64,000 nucleotides of DNA, taken from positions 186,001-250,000 of the forward strand of contig NZ_JAPNLJ010000004.1 of the NCBI RefSeq assembly GCF_026627445.1, read 5' to 3'. The DNA comes from Streptomyces sp. H27-H1 (GTDB lineage Bacteria; Actinomycetota; Actinomycetes; Streptomycetales; Streptomycetaceae). The notes below the pieces were generated by a model, which saw only the letters and a program-made list of their open reading frames with translations, was not told the DNA's origin and ran no database searches. Positions 1 through 7,533 of the stretch are shown here, one piece after another; positions within the stretch are counted from its first letter, which is position 1, and every line of letters begins with the position of its first letter. Both the position numbers and the translations under genes were made by a program.

Positions 1-2
1 AG

Positions 3-362
3 TTCTTCTCCTTCGGCACGAACGACCTGACCCAGACGGTGTGGGGCTTCTCCCGCGACGACGTCGAGGCCAGCTTCTTCACCGCCTACCTGGAGAAGGG
101 CATCTTCGGGGTCTCGCCCTTCGAGACCATCGACCGCGACGGCGTCGGCGCGCTGGTCCGCAGTGCCGTCGAAGCCGGCAGGGCCACCCGCCCCGACCTC
201 AAGCTCGGCGTCTGCGGAGAGCACGGCGGCGACCCCGAGTCCGTCCACTTCTTCCACGAGGTCGGCCTGGACTACGTCTCCTGCTCGCCGTTCCGGATCC
301 CGGTCGCGCGCCTGGAGGCCGGCCGGGCCGCCGCCGAGGCGAAGGGCAGCGACAGCCGCTGA
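3..362 (+). CDS. ppdK: Pyruvate phosphate dikinase, C-terminal end (partial)
   Basis: The reading frame enters from the left edge and stops at 360-362, leaving about 119 C-terminal residues. PPDK interconverts pyruvate, ATP and phosphate with phosphoenolpyruvate, AMP and pyrophosphate. The visible part is the end of the PEP/pyruvate-binding barrel: SFGTNDLTQ at the window edge, the catalytic-cysteine segment [10 protein letters not shown] and the closing motif YVSCSPFR, all typical of PPDK and enzyme I. The C-terminus (EAKGSDSR) is a short acidic/basic tail. The N-terminal ATP-grasp and phosphohistidine domains lie outside the window. A short hairpin follows directly. Family assignment is secure; the gene is cut only by the window. 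Confidence 0.93.
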   Translation, partial: FFSFGTNDLTQTVWGFSRDDVEASFFTAYLEKGIFGVSPFETIDRDGVGALVRSAVEAGRATRPDLKLGVCGEHGGDPESVHFFHEVGLDYVSCSPFRIPVARLEAGRAAAEAKGSDSR

Positions 363-371
363 CCGCTCCAC

Positions 372-390
372 GGCCCTGACGCCCAGGGCC
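372..390 (+). terminator. Short hairpin after ppdK
   Basis: A 7-bp perfect stem (372-378 with 384-390) and 5-nt loop begin 10 bp after the ppdK stop. No T-run follows immediately; a T6 tract lies at 445-450. It probably ends ppdK transcription. Confidence 0.45.
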
Positions 391-454
391 CCCTCGACTG
401 CGCCTGCCCCCGGGTTCCCTGACGCCCGGTGGCAGGCGCGTCCATTTTTTCGGC

Positions 455-524
455 GTTCCCAGAGGTTCCCGGGGGTTCCCAGAGGTTCCCGGGGGTTCCC
501 GGGGGTTCCCGGGGGTTCCCGGGC
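455..524. repeat. Seven tandem 10-bp units (GTTCCC plus AGAG or GGGG)
   Basis: Seven consecutive units each start with GTTCCC. The four-base tails are AGAG, GGGG, AGAG, GGGG, GGGG, GGGG and GGGC. The array lies between ppdK and the next gene and is not coding. Alternating tails suggest growth by unit duplication. Confidence 0.9.
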
Positions 525-602
525 CGTGTCGGCGTTCTCGGGGTCTTCCCCGGCCTTACCCGGCGGGCAGTATTAGTTCAATGTTGTTCCACATGACTTA
601 AC

Positions 603-648
603 GGCAACAGGCAGTGGACGGATCCCCACCCGTCCACTGCCTGTTGCC
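603..648. repeat. Perfect 19-bp inverted repeat with 8-nt loop
   Basis: Bases 603-621 are the exact reverse complement of 630-648, separated by 8 nt. There is no T-run on either side, but the block just upstream (571-602) is AT-rich. It could be a strong terminator, an attenuator in the leader of the gene at 889, or a miniature mobile-element relic. The sequence alone does not decide. Confidence 0.85.
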
Positions 649-888
649 AATCCGCCGGACACGTCGGCGCTTCCCGGTGCGACCGACCGCCAGGCCCCGC
701 AAAGCCCCCCACGGCCTTCGCGGAGCGTTTCGGTCGCGCCGGAGTGTGCCCGGCGGAGTACAGGATTTCGGTTGTCACACCCTCGCCGAAAGGGGTTTCA
801 ACTGTGGCTGAAAGGCCATGGTGACCACGTGTGACGGCGTGCATACTCGAGGGGCGGGGGGATTGCGGTTGCACAGGTGGGGGTTCGG

Positions 889-1971
889 GTGCTGCGTATC
901 CATTTCACTGGAGTGGACCTCGCGCGCGTAAGGATGGCAGGGCGTCCGGATGCGTTGTGGGAAACGATTCTGAGTTTTCACCGGTTAAGAGACCGACGGG
1001 ATAGCCGGCTCTTCGGCGATTGGCGTGCCGAAGCCCGCACCCGGTTGAATGGTGAAACACGACTTCTCGGTGCGCTGATACCGAGCCGGGGCTATTTCCC
1101 CGATTTCCTCACCCCCGTGGAGGGGCGCTACGGGTGGGACGTGGGCCTCGACGCGCTACGGGGGATCCGCCCCGAGCGGCTGCGGCGCGAGCTCACCCTG
1201 CTCGGCCGGGGCATAGAGGCCGGCTCCGGCATGGCGGCGGCCTTCGGGATGCCCCCCGCGGCCGACGGGGGCGCCTACCGCGGCGCCGAGACGCCGGTCC
1301 CCAGGCGGCTGCGGGACTTCATGGAAGGGGACACCGCGCACCTGCCCCGGCTGCTGGGGGAGCTCCGCGGCTACCACCGGGCGGCCGTGGAGCCGTACTG
1401 GACGCACATCCAGGCCCAGATCGAGGCCGAGCGGGCCGCGCGAGGGCGGGCGCTGCTCGACGGGGGAGCGGACGAGCTGCTGGCCTCGCTGCCGCCGATG
1501 CTGCGGTGGCGGGCTCCGGTGCTCGAGTGCGACTACCCCGTGGACCGGGACGTACGGCTACGGGGGCGCGGGCTGCTGCTCCAGCCCTCCTTCTTCTGCC
1601 GGCGCACGGCGGTGACCCTGCACGATCCGGAGCTGCCGCCCGTGCTCGTGTATCCGGCGGCGGCGGAGCCGTCCTCGGCCGCTGCCGGCGAGGCGGCCCG
1701 GCCGGCGGAGGAACGGCGGCGGAACCGCCAGCACACCCTGGGCAAACTGGTCGGGCACACCCGCTCCGTGGTGCTCCAGGCGATCGGTGACGGGGCCACC
1801 ACCAGTGAACTGGCCCGGCGGGCCGGGGTCTCGCTGGCCTCCGCGAGCCAGCACGCCGGGGTGATGCGGGAGGCGGGTCTCGTCACCACGCTGCGGATGG
1901 GCAATGCCGTGCTGCACACCGTGACGCCGCTGGGCGCTGCGCTGCTCAAGGGTGGGGCCATGGTGTCGTGA
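889..1971 (+). CDS. Winged helix-turn-helix (ArsR-like) transcriptional regulator
   Basis: This is a DNA-binding regulator of about 360 residues. The N-terminal two thirds is a regulatory domain typical of Streptomyces ArsR-type proteins that begin LRIHFT and contain a central LPRLLGELRGYH region. The C-terminal winged helix includes LARRAGVSLASASQHAGVMREAGL, a clear ArsR-type recognition region, ending with a wing that reads VLHTVTPLG. No metal-binding cysteines are seen, so metal sensing is unlikely. I prefer the GTG at 889 because AGGTGGGGG lies 6-7 nt upstream; a GTG at 877 is also open. It is a single gene with no obvious adjacent target, and the ligand is unknown. Confidence 0.8.
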   Translation: MLRIHFTGVDLARVRMAGRPDALWETILSFHRLRDRRDSRLFGDWRAEARTRLNGETRLLGALIPSRGYFPDFLTPVEGRYGWDVGLDALRGIRPERLRRELTLLGRGIEAGSGMAAAFGMPPAADGGAYRGAETPVPRRLRDFMEGDTAHLPRLLGELRGYHRAAVEPYWTHIQAQIEAERAARGRALLDGGADELLASLPPMLRWRAPVLECDYPVDRDVRLRGRGLLLQPSFFCRRTAVTLHDPELPPVLVYPAAAEPSSAAAGEAARPAEERRRNRQHTLGKLVGHTRSVVLQAIGDGATTSELARRAGVSLASASQHAGVMREAGLVTTLRMGNAVLHTVTPLGAALLKGGAMVS

Positions 1972-2143
1972 TCCGGCCGCGCCCCCGGCGGGGTCTCACC
2001 CCGCCGAGGTGCGGCCGGTGGTGCCGTGCGGCGTCCTTCCCGGGGGGCCTGCCCCCGGACCCCCGCGCCTCAAGTGCCGCCAGCTACCGCTGGGAGGGGC
2101 CCCGGGGCGGGGCTGGATTTGGCCCCGGCGGTGCTGGATTCGA
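1972..2143. other. Convergent spacer with a dispersed Streptomyces-type repeat
   Basis: This 172-bp spacer separates two convergent genes. Around 2055-2100 it reads like the common Streptomyces extragenic block (GGACCCCCGCGCCTCAA, then CTACCGCTGGGAG). A related block occurs at 45240-45300 in this window. It may act as a terminator. Confidence 0.45.
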
Positions 2144-3304
2144 TCAGGTGCGGAACGGGCCCGTCACCTCGTACGTGATGCCGTCCGTGGAGCTGCCGGT
2201 GGTGCCGCGCTGGCTGCTGAAGTAGAGGCGGTTTCCGGCGGGGGAGAAGGCCGGGCCGGTGATTTCCGAGGAGGACTGGCCGGTGACCCGGAGGAAGGGG
2301 GCGACCACGTCGTCCGGGGTGATCACGCAGATCTCCAGGTTGCCGCCGTCCTCGGCGATGTAGAGGTCGCCGTACGAGGAGCCCGTGACGTTGTCGACGC
2401 CCGTCAGGGGGGCGCCGCCGCCGGAGACCAGGGAGTCGTCGTAGGCCAGCTCGTAGGTGCTGTTCGTGAGGTTGAGCTGCCAGACCCTGTTGTCGCCCTT
2501 GGTGGTGAACCACACCGTGTCGTTGGCGTAGTGGCAGCCCTCGCCGCCGTTGAACTTCTTCGAGCCCGAGACCTGGCCGCGCGTGGCGGTCGGCGAGCCG
2601 TCCGGGTCGGGGACGTCGGCCCAGGTGAAGGAGCCGGAGGCGGCGGTACCGGCCTTGAGGACTTGGAGGGTGCCGGAGGAGAGGTTGCCCCAAGTGGTGG
2701 GGATGAAGCGGTAGAAGCAGCCGCTGGTCTCGTCCTCGGTCAGGTAGACGACCTTGCGCACCGGGTCGGCGGCGGCCGCCTCGTGCTTGAAGCGGCCCAT
2801 GGCGGGGCGCTGCACGGAGGCGTTCACCCCGTACGGGTCGGTCTCGTAGACGTAGCCGCGATCGACCTCCTCGCAGGACAGCCAGGTGTTCCACGGGGTC
2901 TTTCCGCCCGCGCAGTTCTGCCGGGTGCCGGACAGGATCCGGTAGGCGCCGGTGACGGTGCCCGAGGAGTCGAACTTCACCGCGCTCGCGCCGCCGGAGG
3001 GGTTGATCTCCGAGTTCGACACGTAGATCCAGCCCGCGCCGTCGGCGAAGCAGGCACCGCCGTCGGGGGCGCTGTGCCAGGTGTACGAGGTGCCGCCGAC
3101 CGTCTGGCCGGAGCGGGCTATCACCCGGCTGCTGAAGCCCGTGGGCAGCATGATGCCGTTCGCGTCGGCGGCGCCGAGCGCCCCGTAGGGCCCGGCGCCG
3201 GGCTGGGCGGGGGCCGCGTAGGCCGCGCCGTGCATCAGCGTGCCGCCGAAGGCGGCTGCGGAGGAGCCGATGACGGCCCCGCGAAGGAAGGTACGACGTT
3301 CCAC
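2144..3304 (-). CDS. PhoX-type (DUF839) secreted phosphatase-like protein
   Basis: The 386-residue product is predicted to be exported folded by Tat: the N-terminus reads VERRTFLRG followed by a hydrophobic stretch and AYAAPA as a likely cleavage site. The mature part has DUF839/PhoX signatures: NCAGGKTPWNTWLSCEE, GRFKHEAAA and VYLTEDETSG with YRFIP. PhoX enzymes are calcium- and iron-dependent extracellular phosphomonoesterases used in phosphate scavenging. This member is shorter than classical PhoX, so activity is inferred from family. I chose GTG 3304 because CAGGAG lies 5-10 nt upstream and it puts the Tat motif at the N-terminus; the frame is open further upstream. No clear PHO box is visible. 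Confidence 0.8.
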   Translation of the reverse strand: MERRTFLRGAVIGSSAAAFGGTLMHGAAYAAPAQPGAGPYGALGAADANGIMLPTGFSSRVIARSGQTVGGTSYTWHSAPDGGACFADGAGWIYVSNSEINPSGGASAVKFDSSGTVTGAYRILSGTRQNCAGGKTPWNTWLSCEEVDRGYVYETDPYGVNASVQRPAMGRFKHEAAAADPVRKVVYLTEDETSGCFYRFIPTTWGNLSSGTLQVLKAGTAASGSFTWADVPDPDGSPTATRGQVSGSKKFNGGEGCHYANDTVWFTTKGDNRVWQLNLTNSTYELAYDDSLVSGGGAPLTGVDNVTGSSYGDLYIAEDGGNLEICVITPDDVVAPFLRVTGQSSSEITGPAFSPAGNRLYFSSQRGTTGSSTDGITYEVTGPFRT

Positions 3305-3385
3305 GGTCACTCCTGTGGGAGGAGAGGCTCCGCGCCCGGTCGGGCGGGGAGTCACACACGCGTCGAGGAACTTAGAGCCGTCGAG

Positions 3386-3400
3386 TTGACGTGACGTCAA
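3386..3400. promoter_or_regulatory. 15-bp palindrome in divergent promoter region
   Basis: TTGACGTGACGTCAA is a 7-1-7 perfect inverted repeat between the divergent PhoX-like and truncated-haemoglobin genes, about 80 bp upstream of the former and 140 bp upstream of the latter. The TTGACG arms could also serve as -35 elements in both directions. Operator function is inferred. Confidence 0.4.
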
Positions 3401-3537
3401 TTCCATATGACGCGGGAGCGACCGGCGGGAGGTCAATCCTCCCCGCGGGATTTCCGGAAAATTCGAACGGCGCGGGACGGCGTATCGCGGGACTTTCTGC
3501 CCTGGGGAGGGGGCGGGTGCGGGAGGATGGTGGACTG

Positions 3538-4002
3538 ATGGACCACAACGCCGCCGCCCCCGACATCTCCGGCCGCGCCGACCTCGACGTCGTGCTGCGC
3601 CGCTTCTACACGGCGGCCTTCGCCGACCAGCGGATCGGGCCCTTCTTCACCGAGATCGCCGGCACCGACCTGGAGGTGCACCTGCCCCGGATCACCGACT
3701 TCTGGGAGCGGGCCCTCTTCCGCAGCGCCGACTACCGGCGCGACGCCTTCGCCCCGCACGAGGCCCTCCAGTCCGCCCGCGAGATGACCGCCGAGGACTT
3801 CGGCCGCTGGGTGCAGCTGTGGCGCGCCACGATCGACGGACTGCACCGGGGGCCGAACGCGGAGCGGGCCAAGGCCCAGGGCGAGCGGATCGCGCTGTCC
3901 CTGCACAAGCGGCTGTCCGGCGCCGGGCCCTCCGTGGAGAGCGCCGACGGGCTGGGTTTCGTACCGCTGGCGGCCCTGCGGCTGCGCTCGACCACGGGCT
4001 GA
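3538..4002 (+). CDS. Group III truncated haemoglobin
   Basis: This 154-residue haem protein fits the group III truncated globin family: an early LDVVLRRFYTAAFADQRIGPFF segment (helices A-B), HLPRITDFWERALF and DAFAPHEALQ containing the likely haem-proximal histidine region, then FGRWVQLWRATID. Family members bind O2 or NO, and roles in oxygen delivery or nitrosative stress are proposed. The ATG at 3538 follows GCGGGAGG by about 10 nt; the frame is open upstream to 3391 but that part has non-coding composition. It lies on the opposite strand from the PhoX-like gene. Confidence 0.85.
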   Translation: MDHNAAAPDISGRADLDVVLRRFYTAAFADQRIGPFFTEIAGTDLEVHLPRITDFWERALFRSADYRRDAFAPHEALQSAREMTAEDFGRWVQLWRATIDGLHRGPNAERAKAQGERIALSLHKRLSGAGPSVESADGLGFVPLAALRLRSTTG

Positions 4003-4085
4003 CGCGGCCGGTCCCGGTCAGACCTGCTCCGACCGCTCTCCGACCTGGCCTGCGCTGACCGGTCTCCGACCTGCGGGTTCGGGGA

Positions 4086-4096
4086 TTCTTGAAGAA
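4086..4096. repeat. 11-bp palindrome TTCTTGAAGAA upstream of the VOC gene
   Basis: A 5-1-5 perfect inverted repeat lies about 104 bp upstream of the ATG at 4200. It is AT-rich against a GC-rich background. It may be a regulator site, but no specific protein is suggested. Confidence 0.35.
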
Positions 4097-4199
4097 ACTT
4101 CGCCGGGAGCGATGAGTTTCCCGGGAGACCCCGGTCTACCTCTCGAAAGCAACGGGACCCCCCGTGGGAGCCGTGAGAACCGAGAGAAGAGAGACCGCG

Positions 4200-4607
4200 A
4201 TGTCCTCCACCATGATCTTCGTCAACCTGCCGGTCAAGGACCTCGACGCGACCAAGGCCTTCTGGGGGAAGCTCGGCTACTCCTTCAACGCTCAGTTCAC
4301 CGACGAGAATTGCGCCTCGATGCCCATCACCGACTCGATCGTGGCGATGTTCCTGACCGAGGCCCGCTTCAAGGACTTCACCCACAAGGCCATCGCCGAC
4401 ACCGCCACCACCACCTCGGTGCTGCTGTGTCTGAGCGCCGAGAGCCGCAGCGCCGTCGACGAGCTCGTCGACGGGGCCCTGGGGGCCGGCGCCACCGAGC
4501 CCCGTCCCGCCCAGGACCACGGGGTCATGTACGGCCGCGCCTTCGACGACCTCGACGGTCACACCTGGGAGATCATGTGGATGGACCCGGCGATGATCCA
4601 GGGCTGA
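4200..4607 (+). CDS. VOC (glyoxalase/bleomycin-resistance fold) family protein
   Basis: The 135-residue product has one vicinal-oxygen-chelate domain: MIFVNLPVKDLDATKAFWGKLGY at the N-terminus (first beta-alpha module) and GRAFDDLDGHTWEIMWMDP at the C-terminus, the classic ending of this family. FLTEARFKDF is a typical central segment of the Streptomyces subgroup annotated as lactoylglutathione-lyase-like. The substrate cannot be deduced. The start at 4200 follows GAGAGAAGAGAG, a purine-rich ribosome site. It is convergent with the nitrite reductase operon, with 21 bp between stops. Confidence 0.85.
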   Translation: MSSTMIFVNLPVKDLDATKAFWGKLGYSFNAQFTDENCASMPITDSIVAMFLTEARFKDFTHKAIADTATTTSVLLCLSAESRSAVDELVDGALGAGATEPRPAQDHGVMYGRAFDDLDGHTWEIMWMDPAMIQG

Positions 4608-4628
4608 CGCCTGCCCCGGCCACGCCGG

Positions 4629-4964
4629 TCAGACGGAGGTCGCGGCGGTCCGTACCGGGTACGTCCGGACCGCCACCTCCTCGTCGTCCAGGCAGTGCCC
4701 CGACTCCAGGTCGAAGCGCTGCTTGAGCAGCGGCGAGGCCACGAAGAGGCGTCCGGCGGCCGAGCCGATCAGCCCGCGCGAGAGGACCTGCGCCCCGGTG
4801 AAGGGGTCCCGGTTGCCGATGGCGTACGGGCGCCCCGCGCGGTCGACGAACACGGCGGCCTGGCTTCCGTCGGGCAGCAGAGCCGCCACCCCGCGCCCGG
4901 GGATCAACGCCGACAGCTCGCACACGGTGAGCCATCCCTCATCCACCTGCAGTTCCACGGTCAT
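4629..4964 (-). CDS. nirD: Nitrite reductase (NAD(P)H) small subunit
   Basis: A 111-residue Rieske-fold subunit of assimilatory nitrite reductase, which converts nitrite to ammonium in the cytoplasm. The NirD signature is present: TVCELSALIPGRGVAAL near the N-terminus, AIGNRDPFTGAQVLSRGLIG in the middle and SPLLKQRFDLESGHCLDD toward the C-terminus. As in other NirD proteins the Rieske iron ligands are not conserved, so it probably has a structural role. Its ATG overlaps the nirB stop (4961-4964), so it is translationally coupled as the last gene of a three-gene operon. Confidence 0.93.
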   Translation of the reverse strand: MTVELQVDEGWLTVCELSALIPGRGVAALLPDGSQAAVFVDRAGRPYAIGNRDPFTGAQVLSRGLIGSAAGRLFVASPLLKQRFDLESGHCLDDEEVAVRTYPVRTAATSV

Positions 4965-7531
4965 CGGGTGCCTCCCAGGGGCTCCAGGGTGAGTACGGTC
5001 AGGTCGGGCTTGATCTGACCGCGTTCGGGGACGAACTGCACGCTCGGGTCGGGTGCGCCGGGAGCGTTGACGAAGGACACGAACCGGCGCAGCCGCTCCG
5101 GGTCCTCCAGGGTCTCGGCCCATTCGTCGCGGTAGTGCGCCACGTGGTCGGCCATCATCGACTCCAGCTCCGCGCACAGACCGAGCGAATCGTGCACGAC
5201 CACGTCCCGCAGGTGCTCAAGGCCGCCCTCCAGCCGGTCCAGCCAGGTGGAGGTCCGCTCCAGCCGGTCGGCGGTGCGGATGTAGAACATCAGGAACCGG
5301 TCGATGAGCCGGACCAGTTCGGCGTCGGACAGGTCCTGGGCCAGCAGGTCGGCGTGGCGCGGAGTGGCCCCGCCGTTGCCGCCGACGTAGAGGTTCCAGC
5401 CGCTCGCCGTCGCGATGATCCCGAAGTCCTTGCTCTGTGCCTCCGCGCACTCGCGGGCGCAGCCGGAGACCGCCGACTTGAGCTTGTGCGGGGCGCGCAG
5501 GCCCCGGTAGCGCAGCTCCAGGTCGATGGCCATCCGTACGGAGTCCTGGACCCCGTAGCGGCACCAGGTCTGCCCCACACAGGACTTCACGGTCCGCAGG
5601 GCCTTTCCGTACGCGTGCCCGGACTCGAATCCGGCGTCGACGAGCCGGGCCCAGATGCGGGGTAGCTCGTCGATGGCGGCGCCGAAGAGGTCGATGCGCT
5701 GGCCGCCGGTGATCTTCGTGTAGAGGCCGAAGTCGCGGGCCACCTCACCGATCACGATGAGCTTGTCGGGGGTGATCTCGCCGCCGGGGATGCGCGGGAC
5801 GACCGAGTACGAGCCGTTGCGCTGCATGTTCGCGAGGAAGTGGTCGTTGGTGTCCTGGAGGGCGGCCTGCTCCCCGTCCAGTACGTAGCCGCTCGCGCCG
5901 AGGGTGGGGGCGAGGGAGGCGATGATCGAGCCGACGGTGGGCTTGCAGACCTCGCAGCCTTCGCTGCCGCGGGCCTCCTCGCGGCCGTGGCTGTCGAGGA
6001 GCCGCTCGTACGAGGTCACGCGCAGGGTGCGAACGATCTCGTAGAGCTCGGCGCGGGTGAAGGCGAAGCAGTCGCAGAGCCCTTTGTCGGCCGCCGGCGG
6101 CATCAGCTGGCCGATCACCTTGAGGCAGCTGCCGCAACCGGTGCCCGCCTTGGTGCACTTCTTGACCTCGGGCACGGTCGTGTGGGCGGTGATGGTCTTC
6201 TTGGTGACGTTGTGGCAGGAGCAGATCACCGCGGAGTCGGGGAGCGAGGACGGGCCGAGCGCGACGGGTGCGCCGGCGCCGGCGGGCAGCACCAGCTGCT
6301 CGGGGGTGACGGGCGGTACGGAGCCGGTGAGCGGGCGCAGCAGACCGTAGGAGTCGGCGTCGCCGACCAGGACGCCGCCCAGCAGGACGCCTTCGGCGGA
6401 GACGACCACCTTCTTGTAGACGCCGGAGCGGGAGTCGGAGTAGACGACGTCGAGGCTGCCTGCGGTGGCGCCGTGCGCGTCGCCGAAGGAGGCCACATCC
6501 ACGCCGAGGAGCTTGAGCTTGGTGGAGAGGTCGGCGCCGGTGAACTCCTTCTCGCGGCCCAGCAGGTCCGCGGCGGCCGTCTCCGCCATCTCGTAGCCGG
6601 GGGCGACCAGCCCGTAGACGCGGCCGTCGGTGGCGAGCGCGCACTCGCCGATGGCGTAGACGTGCGGGTCGGAGGTGCGGCAGTGGGCGTCCACGGCGAT
6701 GCCGCCGCGCTCGCCGACGGTCAGGCCGCTGTCGCGGGCGAGCTGGTCGCGGGGGCGGACGCCGGCGGAGAAGACGACCAGGTCGGTGTCGACGGTGGAG
6801 CCGTCGGACAGCTTCATGCCGCTGACCGCACCGTCCTCGCCGGTGAGAACCTCCTGGGTACCTACGCCCGTGTGGACGGTGAGGCCCATGTTCTCGATGG
6901 TGCGCAGCAGGGCCGCGCCGCCGCCCTCGTCGACCTGGACGGGCATCAGCCGGGGCGCGAACTCCACGACGCGGGTGGTGAGCCCCAGGCCCTTGAGCGC
7001 GCCGGCCGCCTCCAGCCCGAGCAGGCCGCCGCCGACCACGGCGCCGGTGGTGCGGGTCTTGGCGTACTCCTCGATCGCGAGGAGGTCCTCGATGGTGCGG
7101 TACACGAAACAGCCCGGGGCGTCCTTGCCGGGGACGGGCGGCACGAAGGGGTAGCTGCCGGTCGCGAGCACGAGCACGTCGTACGGGAACACCTGCCCGG
7201 AGCGGGAGGTGACGGTGCGGGCGTCGCGGTCGATGGTCTCGGCGGGGTCGTCGAGGTGCAGGGAGATCCCGTGCTCCGCCATGAACCCGGCCGGGGTCAT
7301 CGACAGGTCCTCGGGGGTGCTGCCGGAGAAGTACGAGGTCAGGCGCACGCGGTCGTAGGCGGGCCGGGGCTCCTCGCAGAGCACGGTGATGCGGTGCGTG
7401 GCGGTGGCGCCGACTTCGGCGAGCGCCTCCAGGTAGCGCTGGCCGACCATGCCGTGGCCGATGAGCACGATGGCGGGCTGGGCGGCGGCCTGGGCGGCGG
7501 CCTGGGCGGGCGTGGGCGTGGCTGCGGCCAT
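4961..7531 (-). CDS. nirB: Nitrite reductase (NAD(P)H) large subunit
   Basis: The 856-residue catalytic subunit reduces nitrite to ammonium with six electrons. Domains in order: FAD/NAD(P)-binding reductase (about 28-330, starting IVLIGHGMVGQRYLEAL); a BFD-type [2Fe-2S] region (about 445-490, cysteines in ICSCHNVTKK and GTGCGSCLK); and the sirohaem/[4Fe-4S] reductase domains, with ligands CVGQTWC and CARECAEA (C-x5-C and C-x3-C). A second cysteine pair occurs in EGCEVCKP. GGAGG lies before the ATG at 7531. It starts 2 bp after the stop of the upstream FAD reductase gene and overlaps nirD. The N-terminus carries an Ala/Gln-rich repeat (AQAAAQAAAQ). Its sirohaem is presumably supplied by the chelatase at 23916. 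Confidence 0.95.
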   Translation of the reverse strand: MAAATPTPAQAAAQAAAQPAIVLIGHGMVGQRYLEALAEVGATATHRITVLCEEPRPAYDRVRLTSYFSGSTPEDLSMTPAGFMAEHGISLHLDDPAETIDRDARTVTSRSGQVFPYDVLVLATGSYPFVPPVPGKDAPGCFVYRTIEDLLAIEEYAKTRTTGAVVGGGLLGLEAAGALKGLGLTTRVVEFAPRLMPVQVDEGGGAALLRTIENMGLTVHTGVGTQEVLTGEDGAVSGMKLSDGSTVDTDLVVFSAGVRPRDQLARDSGLTVGERGGIAVDAHCRTSDPHVYAIGECALATDGRVYGLVAPGYEMAETAAADLLGREKEFTGADLSTKLKLLGVDVASFGDAHGATAGSLDVVYSDSRSGVYKKVVVSAEGVLLGGVLVGDADSYGLLRPLTGSVPPVTPEQLVLPAGAGAPVALGPSSLPDSAVICSCHNVTKKTITAHTTVPEVKKCTKAGTGCGSCLKVIGQLMPPAADKGLCDCFAFTRAELYEIVRTLRVTSYERLLDSHGREEARGSEGCEVCKPTVGSIIASLAPTLGASGYVLDGEQAALQDTNDHFLANMQRNGSYSVVPRIPGGEITPDKLIVIGEVARDFGLYTKITGGQRIDLFGAAIDELPRIWARLVDAGFESGHAYGKALRTVKSCVGQTWCRYGVQDSVRMAIDLELRYRGLRAPHKLKSAVSGCARECAEAQSKDFGIIATASGWNLYVGGNGGATPRHADLLAQDLSDAELVRLIDRFLMFYIRTADRLERTSTWLDRLEGGLEHLRDVVVHDSLGLCAELESMMADHVAHYRDEWAETLEDPERLRRFVSFVNAPGAPDPSVQFVPERGQIKPDLTVLTLEPLGGTR

Positions 7532-7533
7532 GA

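Larger units (their letters stand above)
363..888. other. Long intergenic region with repeats and a perfect hairpin
   Basis: I see no convincing gene here. The region holds the ppdK hairpin, a T6 tract (445-450), seven 10-bp tandem units (455-524), an AT-richer stretch (571-602), a perfect 19-bp inverted repeat (603-648) and a presumed promoter zone for the regulator that starts at 889. Short open frames on both strands lack codon bias and ribosome sites. Confidence 0.6.

Noticed and set aside
3305..3385. PHO box upstream of the PhoX-like gene
   Set aside because: I found only loose 11-bp similarity (CTCGACG repeats), not the GTTCACC-type direct repeats expected for PhoP.
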